This document shows, in pieces, positions 41,356 through 54,600 of a DNA stretch of 64,000 nucleotides. Positions within the stretch are counted from its first letter, which is position 1. The number at the start of each line of letters is the position of its first letter. Under the pieces are notes generated by a model. The model searched no databases. It was given only the letters and a program-made list of their open reading frames with translations, and was not told where the DNA came from. This DNA comes from Sesamum alatum (taxonomy: Eukaryota > Streptophyta > Magnoliopsida > Lamiales > Pedaliaceae). The DNA lies in assembly GCA_034509735.1 (NCBI GenBank), contig JACGWO010000004.1, forward strand, positions 27,509,395-27,573,394. The letters run 5' to 3'. The position numbers and the translations under genes are program-made.

Positions 41356-44300
41356 CTAGTAAGGATAGCCAGGACTGCAGATGTTGTCTTTCCATGAAAC
41401 CATTTTCCTACGATCCCGACCTCTAAAAGATCGGCTGACAAGCCTGCCACTTACAGGCTTGCACAAACCAACATCAATCACTGAAGTAGATCTTCGCTTC
41501 TCAGAAGAAATCCCGTCATCCACGAACAAGTCAAACAGCATAGCAAGGCAAAGCACTTGATGACCTAGAATTAAATTTTCTTGATCAAATGGTATCATCC
41601 TTATTATGTGAACATTGACCTGCACATAACATATGAACAACTTAAATTAGCATCACTCAAGTTGAAGAACAGAACTGCACATAATGTCGACCAAGCCAAA
41701 CAGAATGCATGCATTTGTATAGGCACATGGTGTTCTTGGAAACAATCATGCATAAGAGCAAGTTAACTCTTTCACCTGCCCAAAGTATGAATGTAGCAAC
41801 GCCTAATTAATAGGTTTTTCATTTTATCAAATGCCTGGTAATGCAAGTATTAGCTACATTTTAGCTTCTCTATTGACAGCTGTTTTATCATTCAAGTCTA
41901 GATGCTCACCTCTGCCTCCATTGCACGAAGTTCGTTGTACCACCCGGAACCATTAGCCTCGGAGTAGTTCTCTCCTTGTAAGGAACTATAAAGACTCAGT
42001 CCAAAATGAGGAGGCCTAAGAGGATATTCTGGGCTTATTTTTATCTGAAAAACAAATGAATTTTAAACAAAATCAGTTTTCAATTAGGTGGTAAATATGG
42101 ATGACGAGTAAAAGCAATAAGTGGTTTAACCTTGGCTTCTAATTTCATAATCCTCTCATCGTTATCCAACCTACGATTTAGTACCAGACTGTATTCTTGG
42201 ACCCCACAGTCTGCCCATGAATTGTCAACAAATGTGACTTCTCCCAATGGTGATGCATTATCAGATGTTTCCTCCATTTTAACTGGTTCATCAAGCTCAT
42301 TATCAGATTCCAGCATGAGATCAACATCCTCCTCAGGCTTCTTAAAACTTGGTGACTTCCCCTTGGTGATTGGGGATATGATACTTTTTGAAATCAAACT
42401 CAGCCTTCTGGAATTCTCAAGTTCAGATCCTTTAGTGGGGTGAGTCCAACATCATTAACACCATTAGCAACTGGAACCAAAGATGGAAGCTCCCCATCCT
42501 CTGTTGTGGTCTCCATCTCCTTGGACCTACCAGAGTTTCTATCTGCATTGATACTTGTGGGACCCTGACTCTGTTCTACATCCGCCAGCGGCAAGGATGT
42601 AGTACTGTTACCAGCTGAAGCCATGGACAGCCAGCCATGCAAATTGCACCGTGGAGTGTATGAAGCCCATGGAACATTTTCACAGGTAAAAGTTGGCCAA
42701 GTAAGCTTCATTAGCGAATCAAGTAACTCCCTGTAAGTCAACCAAGATATCAAGTCTTAAATGAAGTGCGCTTAAGATACAAGGGAGCACAATCATTTGA
42801 GAATGTCAAAGATAAATGATAAAGAAGATACAAGATAAACACACAATTTAGAAGTACATAAAATAAAAGAAACCCCATGGCAGCAAATACAGAATTGCAA
42901 AGTATATATATAGAAGAAGCAGTAAAGCATAATTAGAGTTTCAGATGGGCCACAAACACAGCTGTATGTTATAAATTTCAAAAGATGTCTCAGCACGCAA
43001 CATCAAAATGGAAATGCTGCAGTCTAGTTCAACTACATCTTTTGATATGCCTATAGCATCCATTTGTTCTAGGATCTACGATCACAATAAACAATCAGGG
43101 CAGTGACTCACGAAAGAGCCAGCTGAGCCTTTTTACGAGCACGAATCCTTTGCACAACTGTCTGCACTCTGTTCTGCTGACGATATAATGACAGACCCGA
43201 TAAAACAGAACCGTGTCTAGTAGTTTCACCATTAGAGTCTCCAGAGACTGGAACCAGTGGCGAAACCTCTGGCAAGACATCAATTCCTGCCAAATGCTGG
43301 GCCCATTTGTATGGCCTTGAAGTTCGCCTATCATCAAATGAAAGAGAATTGCCAATGCAGAGCTTCGCTGACTGCAAAAAGTTGTACATTACTACATTGA
43401 AATAAGAAATTCATTAGGCTCATAGTGTACAAAATATCTCAAAACCAAACCTGCTGAGGGAGCTCAAGGCCAGTGTCATCAGGAAATAAGTTGCACAAGA
43501 TATTGTTTTGCGGATCTTCTTCAGAACCCTCCACTCCTACACACACAACATTCAACTTTATTAAGAACTCAAACTTCAAGGAGATGAGTTTTGCCGAGTT
43601 CAAATCCGAAGCTTCATCATCATTTATGTGGAGGGAAACTTTAAGAGGATGACTTTGATATATTCCAGACTGGTCATGATTTTCCTTGCTTAGAACCTTC
43701 TTTGGCCGCTTTCTCCTCCTTTGACCATCATCTTCCTCATCAGGCACATCATCGTCCAACTTGGGATTCTCTAAGTTTGTTAATATAGCTGAAAAGTAAT
43801 AGATCAGAAAAATTAAAGTTAGCGGGATTTATCTAATGCGCCGTATTCCACCGGAGACCAGGAGAACTTGCTTCGATATCGCATTAACCTAACACATTAA
43901 CTAAATTGCTAGATACACTTGGTTACCAGAGTCTTTATTTGCAAGCTGGCGCGCAAAAGCCTGTGCATCCTTTACACTTCCTGTGATCTCCAGTTCAATG
44001 TTCTCTCCAAACGCTTCCTTCTGAGCAAGTAACTGAGAGTAGATTATGTAGAGAGGAGGTGGGAGCAATTCTGCTAATTGCTGCTGCTTTAGTTTCTTGG
44101 TATGCAGAACCCCTAACTGATGTTGCACAGGCAAGGATGCTTTTTTGAGAGCTTTGAGGTGTGAAGGGAGACTTGATAAGAACTTTTTCCTGTTAGTAAT
44201 TGTCTCTTGGAGAGCTTTTTTTTGTAGTTCCAATTTATCTCGAAGCTTGCATAATTCTTTGCGCTGAGACGTAATATATATATCAGTACTTCTATTTGCT

Positions 44301-46529
44301 TCCACGGCATCAACCACACACAGTCATCGTGGAAAGAGACAAAGAGATGAGGGATTGGTAAAGAGAAATAGAGAGTGGAGTCTCATAATAAATAAGACAA
44401 TTCAAAGTCATGTCATGAAATCAGTACTTCAAGCTAAATGCAGGACGTGGATGTGCTCACCCCTCCACCCAAAGAAATGACTGAGATATACAAATATATA
44501 GGATCGGAAGCTCTAAGTCATCATATAACACTGAGGCAATCAACAAAAACAAGCCTAGGTGCACCAACACCATGCTTTTGTCAGTGCCTTGTAGCATGCA
44601 TAACGAAAAATGTCCAGTTCTAACAGTGATGAAGACCAACGCTCATATCAGCAGAAAGTTGAGAAAGGGATTCCTAACAATTAGCCAGTTGCTTTTAGAA
44701 TATGAAGCCAACCCCTCCATGCACCAAAATTAATTTGGGAGCAAACATTTACAGGTAAGAAAGTTTAATGTAAACCCACCCAATACTGGTTCCTGCACAT
44801 TCATGGTGAGTGATTAAAAGAAATCATTTAGTACAGAAGATGCAGTTTTACAGTAAACTGTCTGTTAGTTAACCTTTGATCAAGACCTTCAGCTTAAGGA
44901 AGACATGCATCACCATAAAGGTAAATAAAACTGAACACAGATATGCTTACAACCACATCAACTTAAGGGCAGTGCTATCATGTTATGTAAATTACTCAAT
45001 GGCAGCCAAGAAAGTAAGCATATGTAGTAATGCCATAAACATATACTACTTTATCATATTACAGAGATTAGAAAATGAAAAGACTGTCAAACAAATCATA
45101 GACATCTGAGACAGAAATCACAGAAGAATTACCGCTACAGATTTCTTTGTCATGACGTCTAGATGATTAACCAAACTATACAATAAACCCAGTGACCTGT
45201 GCATGAGGGCTTTTTTAAACTATTCACATATCATCAACTAATTGGTTTATTACAATCTGAAAGACTATATTAACAAGTCCATTGTCTTACCCCTCCTTGG
45301 AGTTAGAAGCTCAAGTTTCAACTCAAAATTGTTCGCTTGATGTAAGGCAAAGATGTTAAAACTAAAAACCTTCTCAATGTAAAGTACAAATGAAGAAACT
45401 AAAATCTAAATGAAGTTAATCACAGTCATAATAAACCAACACCAATACATCACTATTAAAAGCATCGATTAGGAAATGATAATCGTAAAAGATAGATTGT
45501 TAAAAAGAAAAGGGCTTGCCTGGAAAAGCTCATAGTTGAGCCTTTTGAGCATCAAATCATGCGCACTGTCAGTTGATAATACGGAGCTTTTAATGTCTTC
45601 TGGGGCATCTCTGAGGAATTCTTCCTCGGGTACAAGTTCTATATCAGGATATTTCGTCTTAAAGTCTTTGCAAGCTTTTATCGCTTTAACATAGTGGTTT
45701 TTCTCATACATCAAATTGTGGAGCTGCAAGGTTGTGAGGTCCACGGGTGCTTTAGCCCGTTCGGTTTCTGCTTTAACTCGATCTTCTTCAAGCAAGATAG
45801 ACCTATTTGCCTGTTTCAAGAGCACTGTAAACGAAATAAGCAGACCCAATGAAGAAAGCTTGTCCTACATAAATACCATAGACTATCCAGAATTATCTAT
45901 ATCTGACATTGAGCTGCAAACGCACATGCACTATCAGCACTCTTCGAACTTGAAATCTTAGGTGCAGACAAGGATTCCATACAAACAAAATCGGTCAGAC
46001 CTACTGGTAGTGATTATTATAATTACATCGTCCTTCCTTGTGAACCATTGGTACTCTATAATTCAATCATCAACTAGCAAGTCCCCTCCTCCCACCCTGA
46101 ACGATAACACCCTCAAATAGCACTCATTTTAACTTATATTGACATACAGGGAAGCCCACGGTCCTAAATCGCAATAAACCCTAAACCACAAATCTTCGAG
46201 AGCCCAAGAGGAAACCAAAAACAAAGAAAAATAAATAGAACAGATAATAATAAACACAGGAAACTCCTAAACACAAAGCTGCACGCGAAAAATGTGACCT
46301 GACGTAGGGTGACGAAATTGAGGAGAATCTGAGTAACGAGTTCCCGGAGCTGGGATTTGGGCTGAGATTCTTTCTTGATGGCCAACATCTTGGCCACGAT
46401 TTCTTCCGCCGAAGCCTTGCTCTCCCGCAGCATGTCGTAGAGCGCCGCCATGTCTACATTGCGCTCCGGCAGTATTTCACCGGGCTCCGCCATCGTCACT
46501 TCCATTTTCTCACTCGATTCGAGCATCAA
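41356..46529 (-). CDS. THO5: THO complex subunit 5 (TREX mRNA export), one-base frameshift in exon 6
   Basis: Exons: 46299-46529, 45520-45810, 43927-44263, 43451-43788, 43112-43371, 42131-42730, 41910-42044, 41356-41619. THO5 is part of the nuclear THO/TREX complex that couples transcription to mRNA export and small-RNA production. Diagnostic stretches: ANRSILLEEDRVKAETERAK (exon 2), KLRDKLELQKKALQETI and LPPPLYIIYSQLLAQKEAFG (exon 3), DGQRRRKRPKK and CNLFPDDTGLELP (exon 4), SRPYKWAQHLAGIDVLPEV and NRVQTVVQRIRARKKAQLAL (exon 5), STSVIDVGLCKPVSGRL (exon 8). Exon phases all agree except in exon 6, which is one base short: near 42433 the frame shifts between GLTPLK and SELEN, giving a stop at 42400 and about 595 instead of about 818 residues. 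Exon 2 ends at a GC donor. The start is the first of four in-frame Mets; a later one (46505) is possible. Confidence 0.92.
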
Positions 46530-46743
46530 TAAGCATTTGCTGGAATCGGGCCGCTTCGTTTTGGTTTCTGGGCTGTCTCACAAGATCTCAATTTGAAAAC
46601 AATCTTGGGCTGTTCTTGTTTGAGCCCGTATGATAGCCCAAGCAAATCAGTATTACTTTACTTAATAAAATATTTTTAGAGTTTATAAAATATTAAATTT
46701 TATTTTTTAAATATATTTTTATTAACAGAAATGGAGATTATTT

Positions 46744-46995
46744 TTACTTCAAAATCAAAGTAATTACACATGGGTAGGCCGTTCTCCTTATACATAGGCG
46801 CATTATTGACGTTGCTGCAGTGCGTGCAAAAGTATTCGCAGCACAATTTGTTTCCCTATAGCAAAAAGATGTCGATACAGCTTCAAAATATATTATCATT
46901 TGCCAGCAATCCCTAAGCAAAGGGATGAGAACCTTTAGAATATTGTCCATCCTGCGTAAAAGAAACAAAAGAAACATAGAACCCATTTCAATCAT
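46744..46995 (-). pseudogene. RNase H-like (RVT_3) fragment
   Basis: The minus strand reads FEAVSTSFCYRETNCAANTF then ART, which fits the last helix of RNase H-like domains found in plant LINE-derived proteins (V-x-F-x-x-R-E-x-N-x-A-A-x-x-x-A). Only about 60 residues can be followed. Some neighbouring text (46988-47578) is open on the same strand but unrecognised. Confidence 0.4.
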
Positions 46996-47673
46996 TAATC
47001 ACGTAGCATCCATCTCCCAAATTAAAAGTATGAATAGGATTGCAAGTTTTCCCCGATCTAGCCAGGTGAGCTTGCAAATTAGCAATAAGTCTAACCATGT
47101 TGAGGGTTTGTAGAATTAGAGCTTGGTTCTGTGGTTTATGAAATTGATGGAGTTGTTCTTCTAAAACCAGAAGATGTGGATGCAGCTCAGGATGATTAAA
47201 AATTGACGTTGAAATACGCTTCCGGTGAATGAATATCTCAGTGGTGGAGTCAAGTGGAAAAATATACATGTTGTGTATGAGACGCCAGCTTGTGTTTATA
47301 TGAGGTAGTAGGTATAGAGGAAAATGGAATCAAATCCGAAGTAGATGGAGAGGAGAGTACTAAATTCAAAGCACATGGTGGAGTACTAGAAGGCCGATCG
47401 CAAGGAGGTATGGTTGGTGGTTAAGCGATAGAGGGATGAGATAGGAGGCTATAGGTGGTTGTGGCAAGGACGAACCACCTGAAGAAAAGACTTCTGGAAA
47501 GAGAAAACTTTTTTTTAGAGAGAGGCCATAGTTTTTGAGTTTTGAAAAAAAGAAATTTGAAGTGTTTAAATAAACCAAAATTAATGGAGCTAAAAAAATA
47601 TTAGTAATGATGATTTTATAATTAATACAATTAAGAGGATTTTTTTGGTAAATTCATAAACTCTTTAAGGGTA
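46996..47673. other. Unassigned segment upstream of a Helitron
   Basis: Two minus-strand open stretches (46988-47269 and 47366-47578) are more balanced in composition than the surroundings but show no family motif. They may belong with the RNase H-like fragment as one decayed retroelement gene. Confidence 0.35.
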
Positions 47674-49904
47674 TCTATATATATATATAGCAAAACGATA
47701 GTTGATCACAATTAAGATAATTTTGACTCAATTCTTAGAATTTTGAGTTTTTTAATTGTCAAGGAAAAATCCCATTGGTTAGAAGATCTCATCTATTTTA
47801 AATTTAAATTAAATTTGTATTTATGTAAAAAAGAAATCCTATATTCAAAATTAGTGTTTATCTATACTAGATTTCACCTTCACAATTAGGATACTCATCC
47901 AATCCATATATATTTTAAACAAATTCAAAATTAGAATTAAATATCCATCCAAAAAAAATATGTATCTTATCAGCAATTATTATTTTTTATTTTAATCATA
48001 TATTTTTCATTCATGCACCAAACTTATAAAAATCTCCTACTATATGCAGTAAATTTTTAATTTAGGGTGTGATTTAATTTACTCTTATTTTTTCAAAGAA
48101 ATATAATTAATTCCATTATTATTACATGAATATTATTAAAATAAATAAAAAAAACCTATGTAGACGAAACTCAAGAATAATTATCATATGTTGTGTTTGG
48201 ATTTATAGTGATGAAGGTATAAATCTTAAATTCTTAATAATCATTTTTTTGTATTTATTTGGATAATTTCATATTACAAAGAATTATATTTTATGGAGCC
48301 ATTACAATTATAATTTTTAAATATTTCTTTACACTGGGTTATTTCAATTTTTTTAGTTCTTCTCCATAATTATTTTGTATTTTTTTGGTGCTTTACATGT
48401 ATTTCGTAGATAGTATATTTTTCATTAATATAAAAGGCAACTTGATATAGTAGTGCTGGCTTCTTTCCTGATGCATTACCAAACAGTTTTTCTATTTTTT
48501 TCATTTTTGCTACCCAATTTCAAGTCTCTTATGTATTTTTCCTAAGTGTTTTTGATTAATCTTATTTTGATGTTTTGTTTTGCGAATCTACCGTGAAGTG
48601 TTCTTCTTTACTTTTTAAAAGTTTTATGATTTTATAAGTTTTGTATTTTTTATTACTAATTCTGAAGTATTTACTTGAACGTTTTTTAATTTTATTTTGT
48701 AGTTATCTTTTAGCCTTCATATTCCATTAATTGCTTTTGTTTGTTTCATCCATTAATAATTTTTATTTAAATATTTACATTTAGCTATAATAATTCATTC
48801 GTATTATTTCAATTAAATAGTCATGATTTCTTACTTATTCACTATTGAATATATAATTGCATCTAATAATAATTCATAAACATCTACCCTTTTTCGCAAT
48901 TACTATCAGAAAAATCAATGGAAATTATGCATTTGTTGCCTTCTTTTATGGTGTGGAATTTGGACCTGAATTTTTCGCTTAAATTAGTTTATATGTTTTT
49001 ATTTTTACTAAAGTTCTTCAAATTTTTAAGTTATCCAGCAATATTTTGTTCATTAAATTTCACGTTTATTTATTTAAAACTCTTATTGAATGATCTGTAT
49101 AGATTTAAAACTTTTGTGATATTTTCTCCACCAATATTCTTCAATCATGTTAGTATTCAACAATATTTATAATAACTCTTATTAATTTTTCATTCCAAGG
49201 TATCTCTTATTTTCTTATCATAAACTACATATATCTACATATATATATATATATATACATTTACATTCTCACTAAATAATTAATTCATAATTTCAAAATT
49301 CTCTTAATTATGCTTTATACATTTTAATTGGTTTTTCTCTTCAACTTGAATTTGATTTCATCTGGAGATATTTTTTATTTGGATAACTCTATCTTTATTT
49401 AATGACAAGGAAGAATTTATTTATTCATCTTCATTTCATTGTTTTGTGCTTAGAAGTTTTCAATTTCATTTTACTTTTATTTCTTGCCATTAGTTTTGCC
49501 GTTTCTTTTCCTATATGCTTTATTACTTAAACATATTTACTTGAAAAAAGATCAATATTTCTTAATGTATTATTTTAGTAGAAATTTGTTAATTATATCA
49601 TAGAATAGAAATGATAGTATATATCTTTTATAAAATATATTTAAATATTAATACTTTTATTTTACTAAAACTATATTAATTGAATATGGAAATATATATT
49701 GTGTTTCAAACTTATACAATTTCCTTAATATCTTAAAATATGATAATAATCTATGATTATTTTCAAAATATTCAATTTATATATTTAGTCACGAATTCAA
49801 TAGAGAAAAACAATCATTAAAATATGACACAACTTTGTATAACTCAAAATTTTTGAAAATATAGAATTTATAAGTTTATGTGCATAGCACAGGGTTCATG
49901 CTAG
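47674..49904 (+). mobile_element. Non-autonomous Helitron, 2.2 kb
   Basis: The 5' end is TCTATATATATATATAG after an A (47673). The 3' end is CTAG at 49901-49904 followed by T, preceded by a small hairpin TGTGCATAGCACA (49879-49891) about ten bases upstream, as in plant Helitrons. The interior is A+T-rich with no Rep/helicase gene. Unusually, a direct repeat of about 60 bp flanks it (47612-47671 and 49905-49968). Confidence 0.7.
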
Positions 49905-50105
49905 TATTTTATAATTAATAATTAATAGGATTTTTGGGTAAATTTATAACTCTTTACTGACTTAAAGGGTTTGAGAAAAGGATTTCAAGGCCCATAACTA
50001 GGCCCTATCCAATGGAAAATACCCCTACCCTAGACGCATGAAATTAAATGAGTGGGTATGCTTAGGGTCTAATATCCTAAAATATCCATGGGTATGGATA
50101 ATGAC

Positions 50106-50213
50106 TTTTTTTTTTTTTAATTAAACCACCCTGAGGTTGTGAAAACTTTTCGAGGTCCCCGTCCCTTTTATATTAAAATAATCAAGAAAGCAGTAAATGA
50201 AAGCGTAAACGAG
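50106..50213 (-). mobile_element. Truncated retroposon 3' end
   Basis: A T run (poly-A on the minus strand) is followed by AAACCACCCTGAGGTTGTG and GAGGTCCCCGTCCCTTTTA, the same tail as at 28186-28438. A 13-bp duplication with two mismatches flanks it: TATGGATAATGAC (50093-50105) and TATGGGTAATGGC (50214-50226). Only about 100 bp was copied. Confidence 0.75.
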
Positions 50214-50226
50214 TATGGGTAATGGC

Positions 50227-51653
50227 TTAATACCCAAAAATATCCATGAGTATATATAGTCTAATGCCTCCAAAATGTTGATTTATCCATTAATTTAAAA
50301 TGATTAAATTAGTAAACTTTTAGTAAATCAATTGCTAAATTTACTTAATATCTAAAAAAAGTAATCCTTTCATTACATGTTTTATTTTATTGATTACGTA
50401 TTGAGATTTTGATCAAATAAATTAGAGTTTTTCATATTGATCAAATTAATCAAAACTTAACTTGACAATTTAGGAAATAAAAAAAAACGGATGAAAATTA
50501 AATTAATATTATTGGTCCATCATGGATAAGTTTAAGGTTATGATTTAAAATTTTGATTAATTAATATCGGTCCATCATTTGAACAAAATCAAGTTCATAA
50601 TTTAAATTTGAATGATGATCAATTTGCACCTATTGAAAATTTAAGTAAATTAGTTATATTTTAGCAATTGGCGGGCCACAAAATATTACTAATAAATTAA
50701 TTATGGTTGTACAATGTTTGACTTAAATGTCAATTTAACATTTGAGAATTTCTACTTTTGAAACATCTTGTAAAGAAGAAAATAAATGGGTCTCAAATGG
50801 ATAAAACCCAAACTCTACCCAATTCTATGGATATAATTTGGGTAAGACCCAAAGGGTCTTTCATATGGTAGGGTATGGAAATATCACCATGGATATTAGT
50901 TGGGTCCGGATCTGGGTAGCACGATACCCGTACATTGACAAGCCTAATCCCAACTATGATCATGATGTTTATCCATTAGGTTAGGATTTATATTATTTTT
51001 TTTATTTTTTTATTATAAGTTAAATTTGTAAGAATTATATATTTTTTAATCTATTAATGATAATTGTGTTTTAAAAAATAATTTTCTTTATGTTTACCTT
51101 AACTACAAATAATTATTTATTACGGAATCTTAATACCATAAATCAAATTTATTTTAAAAAAATTAAATAAATAACTTCCGGTATTACGGAATCTTAATAC
51201 CAGACGAACTTTTTTATGTTGGAATTTGCAAAACATGCCTAATTTTGCCATGTGTACATCATATGAGGGCATAAAATTAGGTCATTTGGAATTACAACCA
51301 AAAAGGCCCTTAATCCGCAAAAGATGATAAATCGATGGATTAAACTTCCAAATTGATTTTTCATGGGAACAAAATTGTCAAATCCCATATAAACAAAACT
51401 AAAATTGCAATTATGCCGATAAGCACTTCGGCAATGCGTTTCTTGGAAAATGAAGCATTAAAAATATAACATATAATATGTAACGGACAATTACATCATC
51501 ATGAAAATGAGTTAAAAATTGTAGCAAATAATAGACTTAGATATAAACATCATAACATATATGGTAATTTTTACTTATTTCCAATTCACATTGATCAAGT
51601 AATTTTTATCACTTATTCACTTCTTTTTCTTTCCTGATCCCAATTCGTCATCC
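50227..51653. other. A+T-rich spacer downstream of the inhibitor gene
   Basis: No gene or clear element is seen. The part near 51600 is presumably the 3' untranslated region of the inhibitor gene. Confidence 0.5.
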
Positions 51654-54600
51654 TTAGCCTACCATGGGCACAACAGGTTTGGAGGAAACTTTTAAATGTT
51701 CATCCAGGAAAACGTAGACATGGTTGCAGCAGAAATTCGTCAACCATGCCTGATCTCTGTTCACAAAAACAACAGTCACCAATAGGTTGTCACGCTCAAA
51801 GATGGCTTTGGCTTCAAAACGTTCGATGCCTACTACATTTGGCCATATGTACTTGTGCCCTATTTATATGTTCAAAGTTCATTACAAATAATTAGAAAGA
51901 CTAAGACAAGTCTGATATGCAAGTCAAAGAAGGTATTTATTGAGTCACAAACTGTTGAAGTTCAGAGAAGAAGTGAAGATACCACACTCATGGCTGTAGG
52001 TGGAGATACATGCTCAGAGGCTTCAGGGACAGACATAGGCGTATTTGATATTGGATAGCTCAGGGAAACAGAGTCGCATTATTGAATTCACGTTTTTTTC
52101 CTATATGTATGTTCAGTCATTTATTCCACGTTTCATTGGGCCACGTAGAGCCACGTCAGTCACAAGTTGGTTAAGGGCGTTAATAATCTGTTAGGGTGGT
52201 TATTAGACACATTAATGTGTATATATATGGAGCTTAGGGTTTTCTGTATTGATTAACTGATTTCGCCTAAATACATTCTAAACTCTTTGATACTCTTCCC
52301 GAAATCATGTTTCTTCTCTCGATTTTCGCTCGCGTTCAATCTCTGAAATCCAACATGGTATCAGAGCCTTCAAATTGAAGGTCTCTGCATATCTGAGGTG
52401 ATTTTGTGGTGTTTTCTTTGTATTTGTAGTGGTTGGATACTTGTGTAAGCACCAGTGCGTGGAACGTAGCTATGGCGGATTTTGTCGTGGCTGATGATGT
52501 AAATAGAGGTGATGGCGAAGAAATCAACCAACTGGAGAAAGACGCTCTGTACATTCACCCATCAGAGCATTCAGGGTTAGTTTTGACTTCATCACCACTA
52601 GATGGATCGAACTTCCTCCTCTGGAGTTGAGGAGTGTATGTTTCACTAGGTACGAAGATGAAACTTGGTTTCATCGACGGATATTTTCCCAGGCCGCCGT
52701 TTGGATCAGTTAATTTTGAACAATAGCGAAGGGTGGACTTGTTAGTGACATCCTAGATATGGAATTCCATTTCGAAAGAAATTGTAGAAGCCTTCATGTA
52801 CGCGTCGTCTTCACGAGAGCTATGGCTGGAAATTCAGGCACGGTATGGTCGCAGTAATGGACCTACAAGTTACAGCGGGGAAATATCATCTGTTACTCAA
52901 GGGGACTTGTCTGCAACGGCATACCTCACCAAGATCAAGAAGCTCTGGAATGAGCTTATGTGTTTGGCTCCCTTTCCCAAGTGTACTTGCGGAGGATGTA
53001 TCTGCGGTATTAATAAGGCAATCACAGACCTTATGTTGTCCACTCAATTGATGCAATTCCTCATGGGACTGCATGAGGTGTTTGATACTGAGCGTAGCCA
53101 GATCCTGATGATGGATCCACTTCCAGACATAGAAAAAGCATTCGCTATGATTTTTGCTGTTGAAAAACAAAGATCAGTGCACGTAGAAATGGCTGATTCT
53201 TCCAGCCACAATGCCTACCAAGCTTCCCTAAAAGAGAATAGGAGAGAGAAAGCTGACAGATCCACATTCAAGAAGAAACAACAGGCTGATAAGCGAGTAC
53301 TCATATGTGCTAAGTGCCATAAACCAATACAAAGTCAGGATACATGCTTTCAAATTTATGGGGTGCCGGTTTCTTCATAAGAACGTCCGCGAATTTGATC
53401 AATTAGGACTAGTATAAGGCACTGCTGGAGAAAAAGAAAAAGGGAACCGAAAACAGGCACCTAATTGCAAATGTGGATAGCAGATCTGATGGGGACAGGT
53501 TAGAAGGGGTTTCATGTGGGAGAAGTCAAGGCAGCAACATGACTGAACTAGTGGATGAGTTGCTAAGGATGGTCAGAACTCACAATGTGCCCAACAGACC
53601 CTATAACAAATATGGCCAACTTTGCAGAGATAGATGGTGAATTCGCAGGTAATGCTGGTTGCAGTTTACTACATGATAAATGTTCTTGGATTATTGATAC
53701 GGGAGCTACTAATCACATTTGTGCCAATATTGCTCTTTTCACTTCATATTCTACACCCTCACAAACACTATTCATTCATTTACCTGATGGATCAAAAAAA
53801 TCGGTTCTCTATACTGGTACAGTGCATTTATCCAACAAGTTAACCCTTACCAATGTGCTTTATATACCTAGCTTTTCTGTCAACCTACTCTCTGCCAGCC
53901 AAATCTGCAGAACTACTCAATATCTCTTTATTTTTTCTAAAAAGGAATGTATCTTGCAGGACCAGGCTAGTAAGGAAGCTCTAGCTGTGGGGCACCCTCA
54001 CAAGAAACTTTATGTCCTCAAACAGAAACCTCTATCCCTTTTAGCTCTTAACACTGTAATAGATAGTGATCTACTTTGTACTACTTCTACTCCTTGTACA
54101 AATGATGTTTGGCGTAGACGAATGGGCCATGCCTCCTATCAAGTAATAAAACATATCCAATTTCCTTACATGAATCCTAATGGTGTAAGTAATGAGTCAC
54201 CTTGTGATATTTGTCCTCTTGCCAAGCAAACCAGATTGTCCTTCCCTTCTAGCAATTCTCACTCCACAGAACCCTTTGCCCTCGTTCACATTGATCTTTG
54301 GGCCCCTATAACATCACACGATTTCAGGCTGCAGTTACATCCTAACTATTCTTGATGATCACAGTAGGTCCCTATGGACCTACCTCCTTAAACACAAAAG
54401 TCAAGTGCCCACCATCCTTTCAGCATTCTTTAACCTCATTCAAACTCAGTTCAATACCAAAATTAAAGTGTTCAGATCTGACAATGGATCTGAATTCATA
54501 AATCAAGCCTGCATCCATCTTTGTCAAACACTGGGAATCATACACCAAACGCCTTGCACATACACCCCTCAACAAAACGGGAGGGTTGAAAGAAAACATA

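Noticed and set aside
48918..49172. 84-codon hydrophobic frame inside the Helitron
   Set aside because: Phe/Leu/Ile-rich reading of T-rich DNA with no start context or family signal.
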